DNA of 64,000 nucleotides, from the IMG/VR virus record IMGVR_UViG_3300023174_000089, positions 1-64,000 of that record. The stretch is one strand, 5' to 3'. Within the stretch, counting starts at the first letter, position 1, and every line of letters starts with the position of its first letter. The translations under genes and the position numbers were made by a program. This document shows positions 1-9,397 of this stretch, in pieces. The notes below the pieces were generated by a model. It saw only the letters and a list, made by a program, of their open reading frames with translations. It did no database searches and was not told the DNA's origin. This stretch comes from a virus.

Positions 1-670
1 TAGAAGGATTTGATGTTACTAATGATCCTGTGTTTGCAAGAGAATTATTTGCTTGATTGAAAGCAGCTTGTGCTTTAGTATCTGCTGCAGTAATATTTGT
101 ATTCTGAGTTAGGTCAACACCTTCAGCGACTGTGATTCTAGCATTGGCAGTTGTAAGTCCACCAGCAGTTGCATTGGCTTGAGCAAAGGCTGCTGTAGCT
201 GCATTGGTTGCTATGGTGATATTGGTATTTTGAGTTGTATCCACACCCTCAATGATTGTCATGCGAGTGTTCTGCCAAACATCTACACCTTCAGCAATTG
301 TAATTCTAGTATTCTGTGCTGTATCCACACCCTCAATGATTGTCATGCGGGTGTTTTGGCCAACATCAACACCTTCTGCAATTGTAATTCTGGTGTTTTG
401 ATCCGTATTTACACCTTGTAATATTGTTATGTTATTACTATTGGTGTTGGCTGTCGACCTAGCAAATGAATCAATATTTGTTGGTGCTGATGTTTGTGAA
501 GTACCATCAGAAAATATAATAGAACTTAATACTTGAAATGTATTTGATGTGATTACATTGGCACTTCCATCACCATAGCGGTACCATGCACCTTTACTAG
601 CATACCAATAGTATTCAATACCATTTACTAATGCTATTTGATTGTTTGACGGTGATAACGGAAATGACAT
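1..670 (-). CDS. tail fibre coiled-coil repeat protein (partial, C-terminus outside window)
   Basis: The reading frame begins with ATG at 670 behind an AGGAA ribosome site and runs off the left edge. The N-terminus (MSFPLSPSNNQIALVNGIEY) closely matches the start of the 2130-3920 gene, so it is the third copy of that fibre type here. Residues from about 75 on contain six copies of a 14-residue unit with core GVDxxQNT, interspersed with AxxAAFxxAN segments. This two-heptad period fits a trimeric coiled-coil fibre shaft. It is the last visible member of an alternating fibre/propeller array and sits 31 bases downstream of the 702-2120 propeller gene. Role as a virion fibre is inferred from repeats and context; no receptor domain is visible because the C-terminus is missing. 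Confidence 0.8.
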   Translation of the reverse strand, partial: MSFPLSPSNNQIALVNGIEYYWYASKGAWYRYGDGSANVITSNTFQVLSSIIFSDGTSQTSAPTNIDSFARSTANTNSNNITILQGVNTDQNTRITIAEGVDVGQNTRMTIIEGVDTAQNTRITIAEGVDVWQNTRMTIIEGVDTTQNTNITIATNAATAAFAQANATAGGLTTANARITVAEGVDLTQNTNITAADTKAQAAFNQANNSLANTGSLVTSNPS

Positions 671-693
671 GAAATATTCCTAAATTTATTTTA

Positions 694-701
694 TATTTAT
701 T
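694..701 (-). promoter_or_regulatory. late promoter-like AATAAATA
   Basis: AATAAATA on the minus strand (7/8 match to the T4 late -10 box TATAAATA) lies 23 bases before the ATG at 670, with an AGGAA ribosome site between. The same element and leader recur before the homologous gene at 3920. Confidence 0.5.
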
Positions 702-2120
702 CTATGTATTGGTAATTGCATGAGTTTTTCGATAGCCCATACTGACTAAACTCCAATTTGTTGATGTTCCCACTTGAACTGGACTGGACCTATATGTTCT
801 GTTATTTTGTCCCAATTGACCATTCCAATTATTTCCCCACATCCATAGTGTACCATCACTTTTAACAGCTGCGGCTGTCCTTTGGTCATCAAATGCTATA
901 CTAGTCCAAGTGTTTGTTCCTAATTGAGTTGGGCTAGATTTGTGAGTTCCGTCAGCTGCGTTATTAAATCCTAATTGACCCTCTTGATTATTCCCCCATA
1001 TCCACAAAGTTCCATCGGTTCTTAGAGCAATACAATTGTTGCTAAATCTATTCAATTGATTAACGACTGCTTCACTCCATGTTGTGAGTGATCCCACTTG
1101 TGTTGGACTGGATCTATAACCATAGTTAATATTTAATCCCATTGCTCTGCCTGTTCCCCATGTCCATAAAGTTCCATCGGTTTTAATTGCCATAGCAACT
1201 GATACACCAATATTTACTTTACTCCATGTAGTGTTTGTTCCCACTTGAACGGGGCTGGATCTGCTTATATAAGTATCACCAGGCCGAGCCAACATAGGAA
1301 CAGGATTTGTTCCAGGACGATCACGGCCCCATGTCCATAAAGTACCATCAGTTTTAATGGCTGCTGTTATAGTTTCAGCAGCACTTACTGACATCCAATT
1401 CGTTGATGTTCCTACTTGTGTCGGACTAGATCTGCCACGATATGATGGAGTAAGTATGTTATTCAGTCCTAATTGACCATAATCATTTTTTCCCCAAGCC
1501 CATAATGTACCATCGGTTTTAATGGCTAATGCATGTGTTCCACTATGGCTCACTTTACTCCAATTGGTATCTGTTCCTACTTGAACGGGACTGGATTTGT
1601 AAGAATAAACATCATCGTTTAGGCCCAATACACCTTGATAACTTCTACCCCAAGCCCATAATGTACCATCGGTTTTAATAGCGAGTGTGCTAAGTCCTTT
1701 GGTGCTCAATACACTCCAATTTATACCTGTTCCTACTTGAACTGGACTAGATCGATCAATCGTGTCATTAAGTGCTAATTCTCCGGCGCCATTATAACCC
1801 CAAGTGTATAGTTTTGCTGTTGGTGGTACCGAAGTATCTTCAACTGTGATCGGATTTGTAGTTTGTCCTACTGTTGGTCCGTTTACTGAACCTGTAGACA
1901 AAGCAATACCTAATGTTTTGGTTCCGTCTAATGTCACATCTAAAGAAGTAGTAACATTGAATGTTGCTTGATTATTTGTAATTGTAATCGATCCAGTATT
2001 GCCACCAACGATATCTGAATTGGTTGTATTGCCTGTGGTTTTCCAATACAACACCGTGCCATCAGCCACTCTGGTTGTGATTACTGTATATTGAACTGTT
2101 TGACCTTCATTTAATGGCAT
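702..2120 (-). CDS. RCC1-like seven-bladed beta-propeller tail protein
   Basis: This 472-residue protein starts MPLNEGQTVQYT behind a GGATT leader. Residues 1 to about 95 look like a Calx-beta/Ig-like beta-sandwich (LDGTKTLGI, ITVEDTS). From about residue 100 there are seven RCC1-type repeats. Each has a WG core (TDGTLWAWG or variants), then GQLG, then RSSPVQVG, then NWS. Seven repeats with a final AI-strand fit a closed seven-bladed propeller. Such repeats (RCC1, BLIP-II) are protein- or ligand-binding platforms; a receptor-binding or decorating role on the tail fibre is inferred. It is a paralogue of 3955-5349 and lies between two fibre genes. Product type is clear from the repeats; the exact function is not known. 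Confidence 0.85.
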   Translation of the reverse strand: MPLNEGQTVQYTVITTRVADGTVLYWKTTGNTTNSDIVGGNTGSITITNNQATFNVTTSLDVTLDGTKTLGIALSTGSVNGPTVGQTTNPITVEDTSVPPTAKLYTWGYNGAGELALNDTIDRSSPVQVGTGINWSVLSTKGLSTLAIKTDGTLWAWGRSYQGVLGLNDDVYSYKSSPVQVGTDTNWSKVSHSGTHALAIKTDGTLWAWGKNDYGQLGLNNILTPSYRGRSSPTQVGTSTNWMSVSAAETITAAIKTDGTLWTWGRDRPGTNPVPMLARPGDTYISRSSPVQVGTNTTWSKVNIGVSVAMAIKTDGTLWTWGTGRAMGLNINYGYRSSPTQVGSLTTWSEAVVNQLNRFSNNCIALRTDGTLWIWGNNQEGQLGFNNAADGTHKSSPTQLGTNTWTSIAFDDQRTAAAVKSDGTLWMWGNNWNGQLGQNNRTYRSSPVQVGTSTNWSLVSMGYRKTHAITNT

Positions 2121-2129
2121 TTTTAATCC

Positions 2130-3920
2130 TTATGCTACGTTAGCTGATATTAGATACGTTGGTCGTATGTATGATGATCTACCAATTGTTGGTCCAGTAA
2201 TATCAACCCAATTGTTTGCTGTGCCGTCATTTGTGTATCGGAGTAACACATCGATATCAGTATCATACCATAAATCACCAACTGTTGGATTGGCTGGTGC
2301 AGTTGTGCCTCCAGTCATTCTTAAATTTACGGCTGTTGCTTGAACTGTGCCATCCGGAAATGCTACGTTACCTTTAAAGTAATCTGCATTGACGTTTGCT
2401 TTGGCAAATGAAGCATGATTGATGTTGATGTTATTGTTTGCAACTACTTCTTGTGTATAACCTTTAAAAACATACCATTCTTTTGTTCCTACATCACGAA
2501 TAAATCCTGTATGTGCATTGGTACCATCATTGTAATGTCCTACTACACCAATATCCAATAGATCAGATGTATAATTTCCTACTCCTAATTGTATCAGAGA
2601 ATCATTGACTGTGAATGAAGATGTATTAATTGTTGTTGATGTACCTAATACAGTTAAATTTCCTGTAACGGCTAAATTCTGTGATACGTTGAGTGATCCA
2701 GTAATTGAACCACCAGATGTGGTGATTGCTGTATTTGCTAAATTAAAAGCAGCTTGTGCTTTAGTATCTGCTGCAGTAATGTTGGTGTTTTGTGTAAGGT
2801 CAACACCTTCAGCAACTGTAATTCTGGCATTAGCAGTTGTCAATCCGCCTGCTGTAGCATTTGCTTGAGCAAAGGCTGCTGTAGCTGCATTGGTTGAAAT
2901 TGTAATATTAGTATTCTGTGTTGCATCGACTGCTTCAGCATTTGTTAATCTGGTGTTTTGTGCCGCATCAACACCCTCGATGATTGACATACGAGTATTT
3001 TGTGCCGTATCCACACCTTGAATAATCGTAATATTGTTTGTTGCTGTATTAGCTTGAGTGAAGGCCGCATTGGCTGTTTGTCGAGCAAATGTATCAGCAC
3101 CACTCGCTGTATTGGCTGCATTAAAAGCAGCTTGTGCTTTGGTGTCTGCCGCAGTAATTTGTGTATTTTGCCAAAGGTCTACACCTTCAATAATTGTCAT
3201 GCGGGTGTTTTGGCCTACATCCACACCTTCAGCAATCGTTAATCTGGTGTTTGCTGATGTCAAGCCGCCAGCAGTCGCATTTGCTTGAGCAAAGGCTGCC
3301 GTAGCTGCATTGGTTGCTATGGTAATATTGGTGTTTTGGGTAACATCAACACCTTCTATAATTGTCATGCGGGTGTTTTGGCCTACATCTACACCTTCAA
3401 TGATTGACATACGAGTATTTTGACCTACATCAACACCTTCTGCTATCGTCAATCTTGTATTAGCACTTGTCAGACCACCAGCAGTTGCATTCGCTTGAGC
3501 AAAGGCAGCCTGTGCGGCATTGTTGGCTATAGTAATATTGGTGTTTTGAGTATCATCTACACCTTGAAGAACTACTGTGTTTGATGAAGCAGAGTTTGCC
3601 GTGCTTCTTGCAAACGCATCAACAGCAACACCAGCAGTTGTTTGAACTGTACCATCAGGAAATGTAATACCGTTGGCAGAACCAGTAATAAAAATTCCAC
3701 CAGTATAAACGTTACCTGTGATACCGGCACCACCAGAAACGATTAAAGTTCCTGAACCATTGGTTGTTGATTGTTGTGCAGAAGTTAAAAGTAATTGACC
3801 AATTGTTGCAGAGTTAATTGAACCATTTCTTTTCCAAACTCCAAGCACATTATTCCATTGATAAACAATGCCGTTTACAAGGGCAGTTTGGTTATTTGCT
3901 GGTGATAATGGGAAGGGCAT
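2130..3920 (-). CDS. tail fibre protein with 14-residue coiled-coil repeats
   Basis: This 596-residue protein begins MPFPLSPANNQTALVNG. It contains ten GVDxxQNT units of 14 residues (about residues 110-380), some separated by AQAAFNxANT blocks. A beta-rich module at about 390-520 (NLTVLGTSTTINTS... HYNDGTNAHTGF ... EWYVFKGYT) is shared with 5359-6648 and, more distantly, 10074-11873. The C-terminal domain holds PxxPTVGDLWYDT and ends NVA. The architecture (short N-terminal docking motif, coiled-coil shaft, beta modules) is that of a trimeric phage fibre. It lies 9 bases upstream of the downstream propeller gene, suggesting co-translation. The specific attachment site on the virion cannot be told from sequence. 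Confidence 0.85.
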   Translation of the reverse strand: MPFPLSPANNQTALVNGIVYQWNNVLGVWKRNGSINSATIGQLLLTSAQQSTTNGSGTLIVSGGAGITGNVYTGGIFITGSANGITFPDGTVQTTAGVAVDAFARSTANSASSNTVVLQGVDDTQNTNITIANNAAQAAFAQANATAGGLTSANTRLTIAEGVDVGQNTRMSIIEGVDVGQNTRMTIIEGVDVTQNTNITIATNAATAAFAQANATAGGLTSANTRLTIAEGVDVGQNTRMTIIEGVDLWQNTQITAADTKAQAAFNAANTASGADTFARQTANAAFTQANTATNNITIIQGVDTAQNTRMSIIEGVDAAQNTRLTNAEAVDATQNTNITISTNAATAAFAQANATAGGLTTANARITVAEGVDLTQNTNITAADTKAQAAFNLANTAITTSGGSITGSLNVSQNLAVTGNLTVLGTSTTINTSSFTVNDSLIQLGVGNYTSDLLDIGVVGHYNDGTNAHTGFIRDVGTKEWYVFKGYTQEVVANNNININHASFAKANVNADYFKGNVAFPDGTVQATAVNLRMTGGTTAPANPTVGDLWYDTDIDVLLRYTNDGTANNWVDITGPTIGRSSYIRPTYLISANVA

Positions 3921-3943
3921 GTAATGTTCCTAAATTTATTCTA

Positions 3944-3951
3944 TATTTATT
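3944..3951 (-). promoter_or_regulatory. late promoter-like AATAAATA
   Basis: AATAAATA on the minus strand, 23 bases before the ATG at 3920, followed by TTTAGGAAC as ribosome site. It has the same arrangement as the element at 694-701. Confidence 0.5.
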
Positions 3952-3954
3952 CTG

Positions 3955-5349
3955 TTACGAGGACTTGAGTGCTAAAATATGAGCAGGTCCGCTCACCACT
4001 TTCAACCAATTGGTTGCTGTTCCTACTTGTACTGGACTGGATCTATTAACTCTATCATTTTGTCCTAATGATCCATATTCATTGATTCCCCACAACCATA
4101 GTGTGCCATCTGTTTTAATTGCTGAAGATTGGCCAATATGAGCACCAACATCACTCCAAGTTGTGTCTGAACCTATTTGTGTTGGACTGGATTTATAGGT
4201 TGAGTTATTGAGTCCTAATTGGCCATTACCATCCGCACCGGTCGAAAATATACGTCCATCTGTTCTAACCATAATTGAGTGTAGATAACCATTAGCAACT
4301 TTGCTCCATGTTGTAAGTGCTCCCACTTGTGTTGGAGATAAAATATAGTTACCACCGGCACCATTTAATCCAACAGAAGCTCGATTGGTACCCCACACCC
4401 ATAGTGTGCCATCCGTTTTAATTGCGCTAGCGTGAAATCCGATATCATTACCAAAAACTTTGTTCCAATTTGTTGAAGAACCTATTTGAACTGGACTAGA
4501 TTTATCGAGATTGGAAAATGCTCCAGCGCCATTACCTAATGTACCAAAAATTTCTCGGCCACAAGCCCATAGTGTACCATCCGTTTTAATTGCGTGCCAA
4601 AAAATACTACAATGTTGTTCACTCAATTTACTCCAATTAGTTGACGTTCCCACCTGAGTTGGACTGGAGCTAGTGATTGCATTATTGTTTCCTGAAACAC
4701 CATACGCACCATTACCCCATAACCACAAAGTACCATTGGTTTTAATAGCCATGCTATATCTTCTACCTTGGCATATCTCAGACCAATCTGTTCCTGATCC
4801 CACTTGAACTGGAGAGGATCTACTAACCATATCATTTTGTCCTAATTCACCATAACCATTATAACCCCAAGTCCATAGTGTACCATTGGTTTTGAGTCCC
4901 ATGCTGCTCCATTGATTTGCGGATATTTTACTCCATGTGGCATCCGATCCTACTTGTACTGGACTGGATCTACTAACTCTATCATTGAGTCCTAATTGGC
5001 CATGACTAGGATAATCTGAATTTGAACCCCATGCATACAAATATACTGCTGGAGAATTTGAAGTATCATTAACTGTAATTAGATTGGTTGTTGATACTAC
5101 AGTTGGTCCATTTATTGAACCTGTAGATATGGAAATACCTAATGTTTTTGTTCCATCAAGGCTTTCGTCAGAAAAAACAGTAACATTAAATGTTGCACGA
5201 TTGTTTGTAATTGTAATTGATCCAGTATTACCACCTACAATATCAGAGTTAGTAGTATTACCTGTGGTTTTCCAATATAATACAGTACCATCAGCTGTAT
5301 TAGTTGTAGTTACTGTATATTGGACTGTTTGACCTTCATTTAATGGCAT
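3955..5349 (-). CDS. RCC1-like seven-bladed beta-propeller tail protein
   Basis: This 464-residue paralogue of 702-2120 has the same N-terminal beta-sandwich (MPLNEGQTVQYT, then VGGNTGSITIT) and seven RCC1-type blades from about residue 105. One blade is degenerate (TDGRIFSTGADGNGQ lacks the W) and one has ACG in place of WG. The protein ends HILALKSS, likely the strand closing the propeller. It is 9 bases from the preceding fibre gene, so a fibre-plus-propeller pair is the repeated unit. Divergence between the two propellers lies mainly in loops, which would fit changed binding specificity; that is inference. Confidence 0.85.
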   Translation of the reverse strand: MPLNEGQTVQYTVTTTNTADGTVLYWKTTGNTTNSDIVGGNTGSITITNNRATFNVTVFSDESLDGTKTLGISISTGSINGPTVVSTTNLITVNDTSNSPAVYLYAWGSNSDYPSHGQLGLNDRVSRSSPVQVGSDATWSKISANQWSSMGLKTNGTLWTWGYNGYGELGQNDMVSRSSPVQVGSGTDWSEICQGRRYSMAIKTNGTLWLWGNGAYGVSGNNNAITSSSPTQVGTSTNWSKLSEQHCSIFWHAIKTDGTLWACGREIFGTLGNGAGAFSNLDKSSPVQIGSSTNWNKVFGNDIGFHASAIKTDGTLWVWGTNRASVGLNGAGGNYILSPTQVGALTTWSKVANGYLHSIMVRTDGRIFSTGADGNGQLGLNNSTYKSSPTQIGSDTTWSDVGAHIGQSSAIKTDGTLWLWGINEYGSLGQNDRVNRSSPVQVGTATNWLKVVSGPAHILALKSS

Positions 5350-5358
5350 TTTTAATCC

Positions 5359-6648
5359 TTAACTTACATTAGATGTGATGGTGTATTGAACAACAATATT
5401 AGTTGATATTAATATTGGTCCTGATATATCGATCCAATTGTTGCTCACACCATCATATGAATACATATACAATGTTTCATCTGTTAAACTTAACCATAAA
5501 TCACCAACAGTATTGCTTGTTGGAGCTGTGTTACTTGTTGTTGCTCGAGCACCAGAGTTTGCTCTGTTGAATGCACCTTGTGCTAAAGAATTAATACTTG
5601 TAATCTGTGTATTTTGCCAAAGGTCAACACCTTCAATAATAGACATACGAGTATTTTGACCAACATCCACACCTTCAGCAATCGTTAATCTGGTATTCTG
5701 AGTGGCATCAACACCTTCTGCAATTGTAATTCTGGCATTAGCAGTTGTTAAACCACCTGCTGTAGCATTGGCTTGAGCAAAAGCTGCCGTAGCTGCATTG
5801 GTTGCTATGGTGATGTTACTATTCTGAGTAGCGTCAACGCCTTGAGTATAAACAGTATTTGAAGATGCAGTGTTTGCTGTGTTTCTAGCAAACGAATCTA
5901 TATTTGTTGCTGCGGTTGTTTGTGTAGTACCATCAGGAAACGCTACGTTGCCTTTAAAATAATCCGCATTAACATTAGCCTTAGTAAATGAAGCATGGTT
6001 AATATTGATATTATTATTTGCGGTAAGTTCTGGAGTGTAACCTTTAAAAACATACCATTCTTTTGTTCCAGGATCTCTTATGAATCCTGTATGTGCATTG
6101 GTACCATCATTATAATGTGCACTAATACCAATGTCTAATAAATCTGATGTGTAGTTTCCAACACCTAATTGTATTAAAGAATCAGTAACAGTAAAAGAAG
6201 TTGTATTAATTGTTGTGGATGTGCCTAATACAGTCAAGTTTCCTGTAACGGCTAAATCTTGTGATACATTTAATGATCCAGTAATTGTACCACCTGAAGT
6301 TGACAACTTTGTATTGGCAGCATTAAAGGCTGCCTGAGCATTAGTTTCTACGGCAGTAAGTCTATTGTTTTGTGCAAGATCAACACCAGAAAGATATAAC
6401 GTATTTGCTGAAGCGGTGTTTGCCTCAACGTATGCCGATTCACCTATTGAACCACGAATATCTCCTTGTGGTATCCATTTACGGCCACCTGGATACGAAC
6501 TGTTATAAGTCAATACATCACCAACATTAGCTGTACCTAAATTCGGTTCAGCAGAACTTAGGTCTAAGTATTGATATCGGTCAGCTGTAACATTTGCTGC
6601 AGTAGTAACTGGTACACGACCGCTAATTAATTGATTTTTGATTGACAT
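5359..6648 (-). CDS. tail fibre protein, first member of the fibre/propeller array
   Basis: 429 residues. The N-terminus (MSIKNQLISGRVPVTTAANVTADRYQYLDL) differs from the other array fibres and may be a different docking domain. The middle carries the same beta module as 2130-3920 (TVLGTSTTINT through EWYVFKGYT), then five GVDxxQNT coiled-coil units, and a C-terminal PTSNTVGDLWLSL domain resembling the corresponding domain of 2130-3920. The leader has no clear Shine-Dalgarno and the gene starts 8 bases after the upstream stop. Virion fibre role is inferred from repeats and neighbours. Confidence 0.8.
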   Translation of the reverse strand: MSIKNQLISGRVPVTTAANVTADRYQYLDLSSAEPNLGTANVGDVLTYNSSYPGGRKWIPQGDIRGSIGESAYVEANTASANTLYLSGVDLAQNNRLTAVETNAQAAFNAANTKLSTSGGTITGSLNVSQDLAVTGNLTVLGTSTTINTTSFTVTDSLIQLGVGNYTSDLLDIGISAHYNDGTNAHTGFIRDPGTKEWYVFKGYTPELTANNNININHASFTKANVNADYFKGNVAFPDGTTQTTAATNIDSFARNTANTASSNTVYTQGVDATQNSNITIATNAATAAFAQANATAGGLTTANARITIAEGVDATQNTRLTIAEGVDVGQNTRMSIIEGVDLWQNTQITSINSLAQGAFNRANSGARATTSNTAPTSNTVGDLWLSLTDETLYMYSYDGVSNNWIDISGPILISTNIVVQYTITSNVS

Positions 6649-6656
6649 ATTTGTTA

Positions 6657-6998
6657 TTAAGCGTTAGCAGTTTCAAGATAAGATAATACTAATTGTGCTC
6701 TATTATTTGCATTTGCACTAATTGTAAAAGAATCACCAGTTTGTAATATTAATTTACCCGATAACAAATTAACGGCATCATTAATTGGTATTGTTACATT
6801 TTTAATAATTGATGTGGAATTACCACCACGAACATGACTAGCAGAAATAGTTACAGAATTGGTGTCATCAATGTTTGAAACCTGTGTTAACAATACAACA
6901 GTTGTTACGCCAGCAGGTGTGGTGTATACGTTTGTGGTTGTTGTAGTAACATTAGCCGTTGTTGTTTTAAATGTATTTAATGGAATTTGTGTTGCCAT
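6657..6998 (-). CDS. small beta-rich structural protein
   Basis: 113 residues, start MATQIPLNTFKTTTANVTTTTTNVYTTP behind a GAAGG ribosome site. The pattern of Thr/Val-rich strands (VVLLTQVSNIDDTNSVTISASH, ending AQLVLSYLE) suggests a single beta-sandwich domain, of the kind found as small accessory tail proteins in T4-like cyanophages. It sits 4 bases after the beta-helix fibre gene and 8 bases before the next fibre, in a fibre operon. No specific function recognised. Confidence 0.7.
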   Translation of the reverse strand: MATQIPLNTFKTTTANVTTTTTNVYTTPAGVTTVVLLTQVSNIDDTNSVTISASHVRGGNSTSIIKNVTIPINDAVNLLSGKLILQTGDSFTISANANNRAQLVLSYLETANA

Positions 6999-7002
6999 TT
7001 TA

Positions 7003-8874
7003 TTAACCTTCTAGAGCGAGTATGTAAGGAGTCATTTCAGCAAAAAGGCTTTTCGAGAAAGTTCTTCCTGAAATTGTTGATGTTGATTGATTAATTGTTA
7101 AATCAGATACAACAAAATTACCACTTTGGTCTGTTGAAGTAGCAAACACAGCACCTTCACCTATACCAATAATTTGTGCAGTCGAGTTAGCAATACCACC
7201 TAACCTTGGCAAAGCATTGATTGATGTTCCGGCACCGACATATTCAAATGTTTGACCAGAAGCTCTCAACTGGCTTTGTTGATAGAATTTTACCGTTGTT
7301 CCATTTGGCCACGAATTTGCAATTGAGTTTTGGAATGTTACAGTTGTTACACCGCCACTCAAAGTTGTGGCTTCAACAACAGAGTAATAATTCTCAGCTG
7401 CATCACCATCTATTTTCATAATTAATCCTGCATATGGAATCGTTGCTGTAATACCTAATGAACTGTTTGCTGTAACACTATTTAGATTCATGGTGAAACC
7501 AGCTTCATCACTTGTTACATCAACTGTTGCAGTCATCGCTAATTTACCTTTACCGTTGGCAACTAGACCTTTATTACCAAAGTTTACGGTACAGTTACCC
7601 ATCGAAGCACTACCACCACTTTCGGCTAAGAATGCTGTATCACAGAAGATACCATAGATAGAAACTAACTGAGCATATCCATCATTTAAAATATGAACGC
7701 CAGTACCACCAGAATTAACTTGGGTAAACTGTGCAGAGATCATACTCTTGTTGCCTGTCACCAAATCCCCATCAATCTTAATGCCTGTTCCTGTTGTTGT
7801 TATAGAAGAACTATTGTAGATGTATGGACTGCCTGTGATATATGTCGTATAACGAGAAGAAGAAGATGCTGGTGATGTTCTGAGTGGTATGCCTATAGAG
7901 TAAACGGAAGTATTGTTTGGTTGTGTTGACCAGCTTGCATCTACTGTGGCCACTTTTGTTGTGCCATTGTATGATGTTACATTGGCTGATTGACCTGAAC
8001 CTGTACCACTAGTGATGGTTACTCTCATACTCTTATAATAATCAGTATATGTTGAGGCACCAGAATTTAATGTGATTGTATTTGTACCGCCTGCTTGTGC
8101 TGTACCTGTTTCTAGTGTTGAAGGTGGGAAAGAAACAGCAGCACCAGTATAATCAATAAATTTAAATCCTGTTATGTAACTATTATTATTTACATAGAAA
8201 ACATTGTTTGAACTGGTTTGTGGTTTAATGATACAAGTTCTTTCACCAGAACCTTGCACTTGAACATTTTGTGGAATAATAATTGGTGTAATCTCTGTAT
8301 ATGTTCCTGAATGAACTATAACAGAATCACCAGGATTTGCTGCAGCAACAGCAGCACGAATGGTTCTTTTTGCTGAACTAGGTGTGTCACCTTTAAAGTT
8401 ATCATTACCATTCATTGCCACATGCCATGTATTACCTGTTGGTGTAGAAGAAATATCAACAATTTGTCCGTTGTTCAACTGAATGAACATTCTACCATCA
8501 TTTAAATTGATTGATGGTTCACCTGGTTTTAATGTATTGGTTGCTGGTATAGCACCGGAAGCAGTATTAGAATATGTTAATGCTACATTTGAAACTGCAC
8601 CAAGTGCAACAGAGTTTGCTTTATCAAAGGCGGCATTGGCATGTGTGTAAGCTAATTGTCCAACAGTACCAGCTGCTGTATTGGCAGCGTCAAAGGCTGC
8701 TTGAGTAAAAGCTTTAGTTGAAAGTGCTGTACCACCGGCTGTTACGCCATCATGAACAACAACTGTTTTTTGATCTGTATCTACCGTGAGTTCGGCCAGA
8801 GCACCAGTAAATGATGCTGTCTGTGCCGTAGTACCTCTACGAATTTGAACTATAGTAGAATTATTAGCTGCCAT
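7003..8874 (-). CDS. tail fibre/spike with right-handed beta-helix (pectate-lyase-like fold)
   Basis: 623 residues. Residues 1-50 form a fibre N-terminal domain of the type found in Mtd-like proteins (VQIRRGTTAQTASF...LAELTVDT). After a short coiled-coil (AAFDAANTAAG), residues about 150-420 begin with NGNDNFKGDTPSSAKRTI, PGDSVIVHSGTYTE and QGSGERTCI. These are hallmarks of the pectate-lyase/beta-helix spikes that bind or cut polysaccharide. A C-terminal domain follows (GAGTSINALPRLGG... SLFAEMTPYILALEG). No catalytic triad can be assigned by eye. A late promoter precedes it at 8898-8905. A role in host surface glycan recognition is inferred. Confidence 0.8.
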   Translation of the reverse strand: MAANNSTIVQIRRGTTAQTASFTGALAELTVDTDQKTVVVHDGVTAGGTALSTKAFTQAAFDAANTAAGTVGQLAYTHANAAFDKANSVALGAVSNVALTYSNTASGAIPATNTLKPGEPSINLNDGRMFIQLNNGQIVDISSTPTGNTWHVAMNGNDNFKGDTPSSAKRTIRAAVAAANPGDSVIVHSGTYTEITPIIIPQNVQVQGSGERTCIIKPQTSSNNVFYVNNNSYITGFKFIDYTGAAVSFPPSTLETGTAQAGGTNTITLNSGASTYTDYYKSMRVTITSGTGSGQSANVTSYNGTTKVATVDASWSTQPNNTSVYSIGIPLRTSPASSSSRYTTYITGSPYIYNSSSITTTGTGIKIDGDLVTGNKSMISAQFTQVNSGGTGVHILNDGYAQLVSIYGIFCDTAFLAESGGSASMGNCTVNFGNKGLVANGKGKLAMTATVDVTSDEAGFTMNLNSVTANSSLGITATIPYAGLIMKIDGDAAENYYSVVEATTLSGGVTTVTFQNSIANSWPNGTTVKFYQQSQLRASGQTFEYVGAGTSINALPRLGGIANSTAQIIGIGEGAVFATSTDQSGNFVVSDLTINQSTSTISGRTFSKSLFAEMTPYILALEG

Positions 8875-8897
8875 ATTTTTTCCAAATTATATAGTGT

Positions 8898-8905
8898 TAT
8901 TTATA
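8898..8905 (-). promoter_or_regulatory. T4-type late promoter TATAAATA
   Basis: Perfect TATAAATA on the minus strand, overlapping the 3' end of the 8901-9392 gene. Expected transcription start is near 8892, giving an 18-base leader with a GGA ribosome site before the ATG at 8874. Confidence 0.75.
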
Positions 8906-9392
8906 GTGTTCCGTAATCGAATAATATTGGACCTGGTGTTTGAGGTATCCAACCATGATCAACATATTGTGCGCCAGTTATTGTATAAGTTCCCGTTCCA
9001 GTATTGGCTCTATCAAAAGCGGCTTGTGCTAGAACATTGGCCGAGTTGGCTTTGGTTCTAGCATAATTATCAATCGAATCTCCTACGCCTGCGGCAGTAG
9101 AATTAATAACAATTGTTTTATTAAATGTGTCTGTTGTTATGGTAATATTATTACCAGGAACAATGGATAGTGTATCTGAGGGAGAAGTTGCTAATATTAA
9201 AGATGAATTAGCATTGATTGTGGCAAACGATTGTGTTGATGAGCCAGTAGAAATACTAGCAATAGAACCATTTGCATGGCGATAAAACAGTCTACCATCG
9301 GCATAGTTTAACGCCAACTCACCATAAGATAGTGAAGATGGTACGTTACCTGACTGTCCTGATTTCTTTAACTGTAATGTTGTATTTGCCAT
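8901..9392 (-). CDS. small structural protein with Mtd-type N-terminal domain
   Basis: 163 residues. The first 45 residues (MANTTLQLKKSGQSG, then SYGELALNYADGRLFYRH) match the short fibre N-terminal domain also seen in the 10074, 11917 and 31785 genes. The rest is a beta region with a short coiled-coil (ANVLAQAAFDRANT) and a compact end ...GPILFDYGTL. It is probably a short fibre or adaptor of the tail. It starts 6 bases downstream of the 9398-10003 coiled-coil gene behind an AGGG ribosome site. Confidence 0.7.
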   Translation of the reverse strand: MANTTLQLKKSGQSGNVPSSLSYGELALNYADGRLFYRHANGSIASISTGSSTQSFATINANSSLILATSPSDTLSIVPGNNITITTDTFNKTIVINSTAAGVGDSIDNYARTKANSANVLAQAAFDRANTGTGTYTITGAQYVDHGWIPQTPGPILFDYGTL

Positions 9393-9397
9393 TTACC

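Larger units (their letters stand above)
1..6648 (-). repeat. alternating tandem duplication of fibre and RCC1-propeller genes
   Basis: In transcription order the genes are fibre (5359-6648), propeller (3955-5349), fibre (2130-3920), propeller (702-2120), fibre (<1-670). Copies of each type share N-terminal sequence, and the 5' parts of the two propeller genes are recognisably similar at the DNA level. Junctions also repeat: both propeller genes follow a GGATTAAAAATG leader, and the fibre genes at 3920 and 670 follow an AATAAATA...AGGAA leader. This supports duplication of a two-gene unit. Confidence 0.85.

Noticed and set aside
1-4000. Periodic DNA repeats that could suggest a CRISPR-like array
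   Set aside because: The periods are 42 bases (14 codons) and encode the GVDxxQNT coiled-coil; there are no unique spacers.
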